A stretch of DNA of 64,000 bases from [Clostridium] leptum DSM 753. GTDB lineage: Bacteria; Bacillota; Clostridia; Oscillospirales; Acutalibacteraceae. Both the position numbers and the translations under genes were made by a program. The DNA lies in contig DS480343.1 of NCBI GenBank assembly GCA_000154345.1, positions 62,001 through 126,000 on the forward strand. Direction: 5' to 3'. Under the pieces are notes generated by a model. The model worked only from the letters and a program-made list of their open reading frames with translations, was not told where the DNA came from and ran no database searches. Positions 1-8,456 of this stretch are shown here, in pieces (the first letter of the stretch is position 1; every line of letters begins with the position of its first letter).

Positions 1-1666
1 CGTCAGAGGATAAATTATTTAACTGAACGATCTCAGGATAACGCTTCCCTTCCCCTAAGAACTGTTCCGCTATTTTCCAAAGAGTATCCCCGGCTTTCAC
101 TTCATAAATAAAATATTCCTGAGAGGGAGGAGCGGCCTCTGGAATTGGCGCTTGAAAGGATAAATAGTCCGAAGAAAGATATCCTATTTCTCCATTGGAT
201 AATTGAATTTGGTGGATGCCTTTCGCGTGCTCCCGTACGGAAACAGCGGTGCCCCCGGCAAGCGTGGTAATGACTTTACCCTTTAGATTTGGATTTTTAT
301 AGACAGAGGCTTGTTCGGTATCTGATTTGACCCATGCTTGTGCAAATTCACCTTCAGTTGGCGCTGAATCCGGGTTACCTGTAGTGGGAGGAAGCGTTTG
401 GCCGGGTTCGGAAGAAGCGGGAGGGACTGCGTCCGTGTTAATATTTTCACCGTTTATCCAATCTTCATAATGCTCCCAAATGGAGGGATCTTCCTGCCCC
501 AATGACCATGCTCCCGCTCCTTTTAAATTATATTTTTCAATTAAGCCTAATTTAGCTTGATAGGATTGAGCGTTTTCGAACCAAATAACATATCTTCCAG
601 GCTGGAGAACAAAATCTCCGCCTACGGTAAAATTACCGCTGGATTCTGTAATGGTGACCTCCGCTTTTACAGATTGGCTTTGCTCATCGTAGGTCAGTGT
701 CGATTCACAGCGCTCTATTATTTCTTGAATCGTTTTGGCGCTGACGCCCTTTCCCGTGATACGATTGCTGTCAAGCCCCCAAATTCGGCCGTAAAAGGGG
801 ATACCAACAACAATTTTATCCGAAGTGGTTTTCTCTAAAGCATATTGAATGGATCGTTCTACAAAGCTTATACTTGCTACCGGACCCGGGCTGCTTCCTT
901 CATAGTGCTCATCATACGCCATAATCAAAAGATGGTCGGCATATTTAGATAGAGCGGCATAATCGTAAGAACCATGCCAGCCCGTTTGCCAATTATTAGG
1001 GTTAGCGGCTACTGCGACTGATATTTCTTTATGCCCTGGAATTTTCTCTCGTAAGAGCTTGACGAATTGAGTATACTGATCCTTCTGCTCGTGGGTTACA
1101 TTTTCAATATCTACATTAATTCCGTCTAAATCATATTCTTCCACATAGTCGGCAATTTGGGTTGATAATGACTCTATATTCTTCAAGGCGTTGATCCCTG
1201 CGGTGCGATTCCAGTGGTTGCTTAAAAATGGAACTACCTTAATGCCTTTGTCATGCATATTTTTAATAAAGAAAGGGCTGAGATAATTTAGCTTTAAGCT
1301 TCCATCCTCCCGCAGGTCGAAATAGCTGGGGGATACAACGTCTAACGCGTTGTTCGTCTGATTGATATACTCGATCTGCTGGTGGTCTGTGCCGCTGTAC
1401 AAATATCCCATGGTATAACGGTCTGATGCGGCAAGAGCGCTTAAAAAAGTGGAGAAAGCAAGCGTTGTAACAATTACACCGGAAACTAAAATTTTTACAC
1501 TTTTGATCTTCACATTTTTTATATTTGAAAAAATTGATTTTGATATTTTGTGCGCTTCCTTTTTAAGGTCGAATTCTTTCGAGAACTCCACGCCATTTCG
1601 TTCATAGTTAAGAATAAGGTCATAAGTTCCGTCTTGATTAAAAATCAGGCTGACAGTTGGATTCAA
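1..1666 (-). CDS. Membrane-anchored GH18 glycosidase with SH3 and LysM domains (partial, 3' end outside window)
   Basis: From a TTG at 1666 the minus strand is open for about 555 codons and leaves the window at base 1, so the C-terminus is missing. Residues 1-57 are a charged cytoplasmic piece and 58-80 a membrane helix. A GH18 barrel follows with the catalytic signature DLDGINVDIE (about 179-188; Glu188 is the expected proton donor). Then come a bacterial SH3-like domain (about 440-500) and the start of a LysM domain (AGDTLWKIAEQFLG). GH18-LysM proteins of Firmicutes cut GlcNAc-containing polymers such as peptidoglycan or chitin, often in spore or wall remodelling; which one applies here is not visible. 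The TTG is preferred because it is preceded by an AAAGGAATGGTG ribosome site, while the ATG at 1679 is in another frame and stops after 13 codons. The enzyme would face outward, tethered by its N-terminal helix. Confidence 0.85.
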   Translation of the reverse strand, partial: MNPTVSLIFNQDGTYDLILNYERNGVEFSKEFDLKKEAHKISKSIFSNIKNVKIKSVKILVSGVIVTTLAFSTFLSALAASDRYTMGYLYSGTDHQQIEYINQTNNALDVVSPSYFDLREDGSLKLNYLSPFFIKNMHDKGIKVVPFLSNHWNRTAGINALKNIESLSTQIADYVEEYDLDGINVDIENVTHEQKDQYTQFVKLLREKIPGHKEISVAVAANPNNWQTGWHGSYDYAALSKYADHLLIMAYDEHYEGSSPGPVASISFVERSIQYALEKTTSDKIVVGIPFYGRIWGLDSNRITGKGVSAKTIQEIIERCESTLTYDEQSQSVKAEVTITESSGNFTVGGDFVLQPGRYVIWFENAQSYQAKLGLIEKYNLKGAGAWSLGQEDPSIWEHYEDWINGENINTDAVPPASSEPGQTLPPTTGNPDSAPTEGEFAQAWVKSDTEQASVYKNPNLKGKVITTLAGGTAVSVREHAKGIHQIQLSNGEIGYLSSDYLSFQAPIPEAAPPSQEYFIYEVKAGDTLWKIAEQFLGEGKRYPEIVQLNNLSSD

Positions 1667-2089
1667 AAATATTCACCATTCCTTTCTGAGCATAATAGAC
1701 TTAATCTTATTATTGCTGATTTATAATAATTATATACCTGCGCTGGGACAGCCCGTTGTTAGGTGCTTATCCCGCTGTTTGAAGGGATTCTCTTTATCTT
1801 AATGCTGGTATCTTTTCCAATGATTGCCTTCCGCCTTGTTTTCCAACGGCTGTCCTAGAGGAGCTGCGGGAGACGCTGTAAAGATAACATCAAAAAAGAG
1901 AAAATCAAGATGCGGGTGAGCCGGTTCAAGCGCGGATTCCTTCGGAAAAAATGATTGGGAAACCGGATAACAAATTAAGCATTATGATATGAAAGGCTGT
2001 TTTTTTAGGAGGCTGGCTTCATGGTGAAAAAGACGTCCCCTGTGTGGCGGCGGAGGGAAGAAATCCTGGCATCATTTCTAAATAGAGGA
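1667..2089. other. Intergenic, no gene seen
   Basis: About 420 bases upstream of the GH18 gene. The part next to 1667 must hold its minus-strand promoter and is AT-rich (about 1690-1735). I see short open stretches on the plus strand (about 1780-1920) that look like decayed sequence, with stops every 20-35 codons. No recognisable gene or RNA is present. Confidence 0.5.
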
Positions 2090-2122
2090 ATCGCCCGCCT
2101 CCCAGGGGGAGAGGCGGGCGAT
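2090..2122 (-). terminator. Stem-loop ending the minus-strand CUT1 operon
   Basis: Perfect 12-bp stem: ATCGCCCGCCTC (2090-2101) pairs with GAGGCGGGCGAT (2111-2122) around a 9-base loop. It lies 43 bases past the stop of the Gfo/Idh/MocA gene. The U-tract after it is poor (TTCCTCTATTT on the minus strand), so termination may be inefficient or Rho-assisted. Confidence 0.6.
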
Positions 2123-2165
2123 CCTCAGGCAAGTTATCAATAAATTTGAAAAACTCAAAGTGGCC

Positions 2166-3248
2166 TCAGAATTTAGAGGTGATTTCATAAGCCTTGCCAG
2201 TGCGGGAAGACTCATAAATCCGGTCGATAATCTCGATGACATGGTTCTGCCGGACGATAGAACAGCCATTGTCCGGGAATTTGCGGTTATTCTTAATGGC
2301 ATCCAGGAACAGCTCCAAAACACTGTCATTATTATCCACTTTACCAACACTGACGCTGTAGCAATAATCCTGGCCCATAAAGCTTACCTTTTCCGCGCCG
2401 GGGATCTCACAGTTGGGAGATACCACAATGATCGGGTGATCCGTACGCGCCATATCCAAATGGATTATGCCCTTGGAACCGTTAAAGGTAAATCTCCATA
2501 GGCCGTGATCCTTATGGACTCCTGTGCACCAATTGGAACGCATGGTGGCAACCTTGCCATCGTCCCAAACTAAGGTAGCGGCCACATTATCCTCAACGCT
2601 GGGGATAAATTCTTCTCCCGCGTCGGAGACACGGCGTTTTTCAAAGCATCTGGTTTCTCCGTAGACCCTGGCAACCGGACCAAACAGATAAGAGAGCGTG
2701 CTGATGGAATATACGCCTAGATCCGCCAAAACACCCCACTGGGCTTTTTCGTAATCAAAGAACCAAGGCGCATGCAGAGGACCATGGTGGGCAAATACGC
2801 TGTCAATAGCGCAAACCTCTCCGATGATGCCTTGCTCGATCAGTTCCTTTACTTTCTCAATTTGGGGATATGCGTCATTGGGCATGGCCATGAATACCTT
2901 ATCGGTTTGAGCGGCGGCCTCTTTCAGCTGCTTCGCTTGTTCAATAGAAACAGAAACAGGCTTTTCAGAGATAACATGCTTGCCGGCTTTCAAGGCCTGG
3001 ATGGCCAGCGGGGTATGGCTGGGATGATAAGTAGTAACGATGACCGCGTCGATGGTAGGATCGTCCAGCATTTCCTCATAAGAATTGAAGGCCTTTACGC
3101 CCAATTCTTCCGCTGTTTTCTGCAGAAAGGGCTTATTCATGTCGTAAATTCCAACCAGTTCGATTTCCTCAAAATGAGGGATGCTGTAAAAATAGCGGAT
3201 GTGGGCGATATCGCCGCAGCCTATTAGTCCGAAACGAATCTTGTTCAT
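2166..3248 (-). CDS. Gfo/Idh/MocA-family NAD(P)-dependent oxidoreductase
   Basis: A 360-residue protein of usual family length. The N-terminal Rossmann fold shows GLIGCGDIA (8-16); EKP (95-97) is the family signature holding the lysine near the nicotinamide and substrate. The rest is the C-terminal sheet domain. Members oxidise or reduce a sugar or inositol hydroxyl, often forming 3-keto sugars. It is the last gene of the minus-strand operon, 36 bases after a TIM-barrel isomerase/epimerase, an arrangement typical of inositol-like or keto-glycoside catabolism. The start has a clean AAAGGAG site. Cytosolic; the actual substrate cannot be read from sequence. Confidence 0.85.
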   Translation of the reverse strand: MNKIRFGLIGCGDIAHIRYFYSIPHFEEIELVGIYDMNKPFLQKTAEELGVKAFNSYEEMLDDPTIDAVIVTTYHPSHTPLAIQALKAGKHVISEKPVSVSIEQAKQLKEAAAQTDKVFMAMPNDAYPQIEKVKELIEQGIIGEVCAIDSVFAHHGPLHAPWFFDYEKAQWGVLADLGVYSISTLSYLFGPVARVYGETRCFEKRRVSDAGEEFIPSVEDNVAATLVWDDGKVATMRSNWCTGVHKDHGLWRFTFNGSKGIIHLDMARTDHPIIVVSPNCEIPGAEKVSFMGQDYCYSVSVGKVDNNDSVLELFLDAIKNNRKFPDNGCSIVRQNHVIEIIDRIYESSRTGKAYEITSKF

Positions 3249-3284
3249 AAATCATACTCCTTTTGTTTCATTATAAAAGATTAA

Positions 3285-4217
3285 TTATTTTACTGTTAAA
3301 GCGTCTTCCTCAATTAGAATTTTTCTGATATAGTCAATGGATTCTTTAGCGTATTTATATTGATTGTCGAAGCCGGCCAATTCTAAGGACAGGTAACCGT
3401 CGAATCCAACCTTTTTTAAGGAACGGACCAACTCGTTCCAATCAATAATTCCCTGGCCTACAGGCAGTTGGTAAACCGCAAGGCCGTCGGCGTCGCGAAT
3501 GTGCACATGGAAAATCTTCTCTCCGAGCTTGTAAACAGACCAGGGGAGGTATTCCCGCTGCATCAGCTGCCACGCGGTATCGAAGTTTGTTCCAAAAGCG
3601 TCGCTTTTGATCCAGTCAAAGGCTCTCAGCATAGCGTCTGTGGTTCCAACGATTACGTTGGCATGGCCCTCCAGCGCGAACCGCATATTGGTTTCCTCGC
3701 ACATTTTTACGATTTTGCCTAAGGAGTCCAAATACCGATTCCAGTTGCCGGTAGCGTCAAAGTCTTCAGGAATCTCCATGTACTGTTTGGGATTGTTGAT
3801 GTTTTTTCCGTTAGCTACCGGATGGAAGTAATAGGGCAGGTAATCGATCGGCGCCTTAATTTCCTCCGGCCAATTGGAAACGATATTCATGGTATCGGCT
3901 CCCAGCTTTTTCGCCACCTCAATACCGCGGCGGAAAAAGTCAAGAGACTTTTGACGTTCGGTATCGTCCGGATCCAAAAGCCCTACGACCGCATGAGCGT
4001 AAAGGACAAATTCTGAAACCTGCATTCCATAGCTGTCAATGAGTTTTTTCAGTTCCTTGCAGCGCTCGTCTGTATAGTAGCCATAAAGATCGTCAGAGTT
4101 ATAGGCGATCATTTCGATACCATCCACCCCGAGGCTGCCAACTGTTTTGATGGCTTCCTCATAAGGCGGCTGATAATGGGGATGGGTAAAACACCATGAT
4201 GCCGCTCCAATTTTCAT
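3285..4217 (-). CDS. Sugar phosphate isomerase/epimerase (AP-endonuclease-2 TIM barrel)
   Basis: 310 residues, one TIM barrel. The usual metal ligands are visible as Glu183 (ALEGHA), Asp213 (NFDTAW), His239 (FHVHIRDAD) and Glu279 (LSLELAG), so a divalent-metal active site is intact. Relatives include IolE/IolI, hydroxypyruvate isomerase, tagatose 3-epimerase and the catalytic subunits of C-glycoside deglycosidases. It sits between the inner permease gene and the Gfo/Idh/MocA gene (gaps of 36 bases each), so it very likely acts on the same imported substrate. The start has an AAGGAGG site. Cytosolic. I cannot choose between epimerisation of a keto sugar and beta-elimination of a keto-glycoside. 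Confidence 0.85.
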   Translation of the reverse strand: MKIGAASWCFTHPHYQPPYEEAIKTVGSLGVDGIEMIAYNSDDLYGYYTDERCKELKKLIDSYGMQVSEFVLYAHAVVGLLDPDDTERQKSLDFFRRGIEVAKKLGADTMNIVSNWPEEIKAPIDYLPYYFHPVANGKNINNPKQYMEIPEDFDATGNWNRYLDSLGKIVKMCEETNMRFALEGHANVIVGTTDAMLRAFDWIKSDAFGTNFDTAWQLMQREYLPWSVYKLGEKIFHVHIRDADGLAVYQLPVGQGIIDWNELVRSLKKVGFDGYLSLELAGFDNQYKYAKESIDYIRKILIEEDALTVK

Positions 4218-4253
4218 ACAAATTCCTCCTTGATGAATAGATTGATGTGTTGA

Positions 4254-5120
4254 TTAATCTTTTACACCGCCGGCAGTCAGCCCGGTTACAATATACTTTT
4301 GGAAAATAAGAGCCAAAAGCATTGGGAAGACCGTAGCGATACAACCCGCAGTGGAGATCATTCCGTAATCAATGCCGTATCTGGTGCTGAACTCAGAAAT
4401 TGCTACCGGCATTGTCTTGCTGGATAGAGAGGTCATAAAGATCAGCGCATACATAAACTCATCCCAGCACATTAAGAAGGAGAGCGCGCCAACCGCGACT
4501 AAACCTGGCTTAGCCAGAGGCAGTACAATTCTCCAGTAGGCGGTAAACCAGGTGCAGCCGTCAATCTGGGCCGCCTGTTCCAAATCTGAGGGGATGGTTT
4601 TGTAATACCCGTTTAATACCCAAATTACATAGGGCAGCGTGAAGGACATATATAAGACCACCAGAAACATCGGCTGGTCAATCATGCCAATTTTTCTGCC
4701 GATTACGTAAAGGGGAATTACCAAGGTAATAGATGGCAACAATTGGAAAAACATGGTGGCCATGAGAAGGGTATTTTTAAACTTAAACCGCAGTCTGGCA
4801 AACGCATAAGCGGAAACCCCGCCAAACAAAATGGCCAAAACCACCGTGGAAACAGAAACCAAAATACTGATCTTTAACGAATTTACAAACTGAGCGCCGG
4901 CGTCATTGGCAGATCCGGACTGAGAGAAAATTTCAATATAGCGGTTGAAGTTCACATTTTCAGAAAACCATTTTCCATCGATGGTGAGCAAATCCGCGGT
5001 GGGTGTAATGCTGGAAATAAACATCCAAAGAATGGGAAGAAGCGTCCAAAGCAAAACTACAATCGCGGCAAGATAAATACCGGCGCGCTTAAAGCCCCGT
5101 TTCATCATTCTGGAATTCAT
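4254..5120 (-). CDS. Carbohydrate ABC transporter permease (MalG type)
   Basis: 288 residues with about six membrane helices, the first at about 12-36. The cytoplasmic EAA loop, EQAAQIDG at 181-188 followed by RIVLPLAKPG, contacts the ATPase. This is the second integral subunit of a CUT1 importer and lies 17 bases downstream of the partner permease. The start at 5120 has GGAGGGG nine bases before it. As is common in Clostridia, the operon contains no ATPase gene; a shared MsmX-type ATPase elsewhere is expected. Followed after 36 bases by the isomerase/epimerase gene. Confidence 0.92.
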   Translation of the reverse strand: MNSRMMKRGFKRAGIYLAAIVVLLWTLLPILWMFISSITPTADLLTIDGKWFSENVNFNRYIEIFSQSGSANDAGAQFVNSLKISILVSVSTVVLAILFGGVSAYAFARLRFKFKNTLLMATMFFQLLPSITLVIPLYVIGRKIGMIDQPMFLVVLYMSFTLPYVIWVLNGYYKTIPSDLEQAAQIDGCTWFTAYWRIVLPLAKPGLVAVGALSFLMCWDEFMYALIFMTSLSSKTMPVAISEFSTRYGIDYGMISTAGCIATVFPMLLALIFQKYIVTGLTAGGVKD

Positions 5121-5137
5121 AATTCTTCTCCCCTCCT

Positions 5138-6049
5138 TTAATAGATATCGTCTGTCTTCAGTATTTTTACGTACAGCACCGTAATAATGGTAGAGATCAC
5201 CGCCACTATTATGGCTAAGGCAGCTCCGTAGCTGAAATGCATAAATCCGAAGCTTTGATTATAAATGTAGTAGCTGATTACCATTGTTCCGTTTGCCGGA
5301 CCGCCGTGAGTCAGCATATAGATGATGTCAAATACTTTCAGTGCCTGCATGGTGCGGATTACTAAAACTACCAGCAGCATGGGCTTAATCAGAGGCAGAA
5401 TCACATTGCGGAACCGGGAAAACGCTCCTGCGCCGTCTAAAATCGCCGCTTCAATCTGAGACTGGGGAATCGTCTGCAGGCTGGCCAGCATCATTAACAC
5501 ATACAGAGGAAGCATACGCCAGGTATCCGCAAACACGATGACGCCCATTGCTTTCATGGGGCTATCGAACCAGATAATAGGCTCGCTGATCAAATTAAAC
5601 TGCATTAAAAGCCGGTTAGCCGCTCCGTACTGAGTATTGAAAATCCAATTCCACAGAGTGGAGTTTACTAAGGTAGGCACCGCCCATGGAACCAATACAA
5701 TTGAGCGGAGCAGCCATCTTCCTTTAAATTCCTGGTTGAGCAGCAAGGCGACCAGTACGCCTAAAGGCAGCTGGATCACTAAAGACAGAATGGTAAAAAG
5801 TAAAGTGACCCAGACGGAATTCCAAAATTCTCCTGAGGTAAATGCCTGTATGTAATTGGCGGCCCCTTTATACTGGGTTTCGCCGGTCATCATATTCAGC
5901 TCGGTAAAGCTGATAAATATGGTATATAAAAGCGGATAGATTGCCAAAGCAAATATCAAGATCAAGGACGGAGCCGCCATTACCTTACCAACTCGGGCCT
6001 CTGGCCATTGCCGCCGCATTTTTTTCGTGCTTGAATGATTCAATGCCAT
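5138..6049 (-). CDS. Sugar ABC transporter permease (MalF/UgpA type)
   Basis: 303 residues. A basic N-terminus precedes the first helix (about 21-45); the EAA loop is at about 200-219 (AAILDGAGAFSRFRNVILP). First integral subunit of the CUT1 importer, between the binding-lipoprotein gene and its partner permease. The ATG at 6049 is very close to its GGGGG ribosome site, so the in-frame TTG three codons later could also be used. An 89-base gap containing a strong stem-loop separates it from the upstream lipoprotein gene, which probably lowers permease expression relative to the binding protein. Confidence 0.92.
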   Translation of the reverse strand: MALNHSSTKKMRRQWPEARVGKVMAAPSLILIFALAIYPLLYTIFISFTELNMMTGETQYKGAANYIQAFTSGEFWNSVWVTLLFTILSLVIQLPLGVLVALLLNQEFKGRWLLRSIVLVPWAVPTLVNSTLWNWIFNTQYGAANRLLMQFNLISEPIIWFDSPMKAMGVIVFADTWRMLPLYVLMMLASLQTIPQSQIEAAILDGAGAFSRFRNVILPLIKPMLLVVLVIRTMQALKVFDIIYMLTHGGPANGTMVISYYIYNQSFGFMHFSYGAALAIIVAVISTIITVLYVKILKTDDIY

Positions 6050-6071
6050 ACCCCCTGTTTATGGCTTTTAA

Positions 6072-6111
6072 CCGCCGGCCCAGCTGTCTGTTGAGAAAGC
6101 CGGGCCGGCGG
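6072..6111 (-). promoter_or_regulatory. Stem-loop between binding-protein and permease genes
   Basis: CCGCCGGCCC (6072-6081) pairs with GGGCCGGCGG (6102-6111), and the stem can continue inward through AGCTG/CGGCT. There is no U-tract. Such hairpins in solute-binding-protein operons usually protect the upstream message and partly attenuate read-through; that role is inferred here. Confidence 0.6.
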
Positions 6112-6138
6112 AAAAGCGTTTACTCGTATGATTTTAAG

Positions 6139-7470
6139 TTACTGATAATCGGCTGATTTTTCAATCATCTCGTTGAGAACATCCTCTACACTTTTGGCGC
6201 CGGTTACCGCTTCGTGCAGGCTGACCTGCATACCGTTTGACCACTCGCTGTATTTAGCAAGCGCAGGACGGGCCTGAGCGTATTCGTACTGGGGATAGCA
6301 ATCCATCATGGTGGGGAACTGCTCGATAAACTCCTCATCTTCATACATGGACTTAATCGGAGGCGCGTTGGAAGCGAGCTCGGCAGACTGGAATAAAGCC
6401 TCGCGGCTCACAACGTTCTCGATGAGCTTCCAGGCGTAATCCGGATGCTCAGAGGTGCTGGCGATAGCGAATCCGCCGCCGCCGGTAACAGAGGAGCTGA
6501 CCACGCCGTCGCTGTTGGAGGGAACTAAGCCGATGCCAACATTACCGGCAATGGTGGATTCTGCGGGGTCGTTAGCCAAAGCATAAGCAAAGGCCCAGTT
6601 CAGAACAAAGGGAATATCGCCGGCCATGAAGGGGTTCAGAACCTCGCGGTCGGTATAATTGATAGAACCGGGATCGGCGTTGCCATTCTGGATAGAGTCC
6701 ACCATGAGCTTCAGACCGGCGACACCGTTTTCATTATTGAATACCCAGTTGCCATTGTCATCCCGCATGGAGCCGCCGGAAGCGGTGAGGCATACAAACC
6801 AGTCGCATACCATACCCTCGGCTTGCTTCGCTGCCCATGCGATAGGATATTTGCACAAACCCTTGCTGACCATATTCTGGCCCATTTCAAAAAGCTCGTC
6901 CCATGTCTTGGGCGGCTCGCTGTAACCCGCCTGCTCAAGCAGATCGGTGTTGTAGTAAAGCCATTTGGTCTGGGCGCACATCGGCAGAGCCATCAGCTTG
7001 CCCTCATAGCTGCATTGATCCACAAAGCCCGGGAACAAATCTTCTTTCAGCTCCGCAGATATGTAATCGTCTACCGGGGTAATCATGCCGGCCTCTGTAA
7101 ATTCCGCCGTCCAGACACTATCGCAGATAATTACATCAATAGGTGTTCCGCCCATAATGCTGGTCATGATTTTTGTATAGCTTTGATCGTAGCTTTGTAC
7201 GATAAACTCGGTTTTAATTCCTTCATCCCGCTCCAAAATATCGGCGGCGGGCTGAATGATGCCCACAGTATCGTTATCAACAATGGCTTGTAGCTTTTCA
7301 GGCTTATCCCCTGTGTCCTCGCTCTCGGCGGCAGAAGCCGCGGAAGAGCCTTCCCCTGTTGATGAAGATGGGTCAGCGGAGCCGCTCTGCCCGTTATTGC
7401 AGCCGCTGAGCGCCACCGTTAGCACCAAAGAAGCGCTTAGAATCCCTGCCAGAATTCTTTTCAAACTCAT
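6139..7470 (-). CDS. Extracellular sugar-binding lipoprotein (ABC family 1)
   Basis: 443 residues from the ATG at 7470, preceded by an AAGGAGG site; a TTG at 7488 overlaps that site and is not credible as the start. Signal peptide ends in the lipobox ALSGC with Cys24 as lipidation site, followed by a Ser/Gly/Glu-rich linker to about residue 55. The remainder is a family 1 solute-binding fold (DNDTVGIIQPAADILERDEG, IMGGTPIDVIICDS). It would capture an oligosaccharide or glycoside outside the membrane and pass it to the two permeases. First gene of the operon. The region upstream holds a TATAAT at 7558-7553 without a good -35, as expected for an activated promoter, and a palindrome TATTAGCTAATA at 7522-7533 that could be an operator. 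Confidence 0.93.
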   Translation of the reverse strand: MSLKRILAGILSASLVLTVALSGCNNGQSGSADPSSSTGEGSSAASAAESEDTGDKPEKLQAIVDNDTVGIIQPAADILERDEGIKTEFIVQSYDQSYTKIMTSIMGGTPIDVIICDSVWTAEFTEAGMITPVDDYISAELKEDLFPGFVDQCSYEGKLMALPMCAQTKWLYYNTDLLEQAGYSEPPKTWDELFEMGQNMVSKGLCKYPIAWAAKQAEGMVCDWFVCLTASGGSMRDDNGNWVFNNENGVAGLKLMVDSIQNGNADPGSINYTDREVLNPFMAGDIPFVLNWAFAYALANDPAESTIAGNVGIGLVPSNSDGVVSSSVTGGGGFAIASTSEHPDYAWKLIENVVSREALFQSAELASNAPPIKSMYEDEEFIEQFPTMMDCYPQYEYAQARPALAKYSEWSNGMQVSLHEAVTGAKSVEDVLNEMIEKSADYQ

Positions 7471-7613
7471 AATTGTGTCCTCCTTCAATTTGAATTAATA
7501 CCGCATCAAGAAAGATTTGCCTATTAGCTAATAACAATCGATCTTATGATTCATTATAACTAACACAAAATATAATAAATATAATGTATTTGATCGTTTT
7601 TTATACTATTTTG

Positions 7614-8456
7614 CTATATTCTCATTTTCTTCCTATAATTTGCCGGGGCTTGCCCAGTTTCCTTCTTAAATACTCTATTAAAATAAGCCACCGATCCAAA
7701 GCCAGTCTCAAAGGCGATATTGGTAATGGTTCGGTCTGTAGTTATCAGCAATTTTTCTGCCCGGCGAATCCGGATAAAATTCTGGTATTCTACAAAGGTT
7801 TTGCCAATCACTTTCTTAAACAGCCGGCAAAAATGGTAATAGCTCATACAGGCTATTTTAGCGGCTGCTGCTACGGACAGCTCGGTTTCAATATGCTGCT
7901 CCATGTAATCAATTACCGGTTTGATCCGCTCTAAATCCTGGAAATTGACGTTGCGCTCTCCGATTTCAATTACCTTAGTACGTACTAAGCAGGAAAATAA
8001 TCTTAAAATGTCCCCTTTAATATACATTTCGTAACCTGGCTGCTTTTTTTGATATTCGACTAAAATCTCAGATAAGATGCTTTCTAATAAAGATCCCTTT
8101 GGCACGCGGATTCGCCTCTGATACTTCCCGCTGCCCCGGATAAACGGCACAAGGTATTGAGATTCATAAAACGGGCTGAACGCGGTATCCAGCACCGAAA
8201 GATCCATTTGGACACCCAGAAGCTTACAGTCCGAATTACGAATTAGAGTGTGGTCTTCCATTGTATGGATAATCACAAAATCGCCAGGCTGGCAATCGTA
8301 GCTTTCTCCGTTTACCTTGATCGTGCAATGCCCCTCGCTGCAATAATCCAGCTCCATGTGTTTATGGCAATGCCACGAAAACTTCTCATCCTGTGCGATA
8401 TACACGGAAAAAGGAAGGTTGCGGTCCTCTTGAAACATTTTCATTTGCTGTTCCAT
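7614..8456 (-). CDS. AraC-family transcriptional regulator with cupin sensor
   Basis: 280 residues. The N-terminal cupin (about 28-75: HKHMELDYCSEGHC, QPGDFVII) would bind a sugar. The C-terminal pair of helix-turn-helix motifs occupies about 175-278 (LSVAAAAKIACMSYYHFCRL and GFGSVAYFNRVFKKETGQAP). It lies directly upstream of, and on the same strand as, the CUT1 binding-lipoprotein gene, 143 bases away, so it most likely activates that operon when substrate is present. Start has AAGGAGG seven bases before the ATG. Confidence 0.9.
   Translation of the reverse strand: MEQQMKMFQEDRNLPFSVYIAQDEKFSWHCHKHMELDYCSEGHCTIKVNGESYDCQPGDFVIIHTMEDHTLIRNSDCKLLGVQMDLSVLDTAFSPFYESQYLVPFIRGSGKYQRRIRVPKGSLLESILSEILVEYQKKQPGYEMYIKGDILRLFSCLVRTKVIEIGERNVNFQDLERIKPVIDYMEQHIETELSVAAAAKIACMSYYHFCRLFKKVIGKTFVEYQNFIRIRRAEKLLITTDRTITNIAFETGFGSVAYFNRVFKKETGQAPANYRKKMRI

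Noticed and set aside
1780..1920. Possible remnant of a membrane-protein gene
   Set aside because: A short hydrophobic stretch is visible but stops interrupt every frame within 20-35 codons and no family match could be argued.
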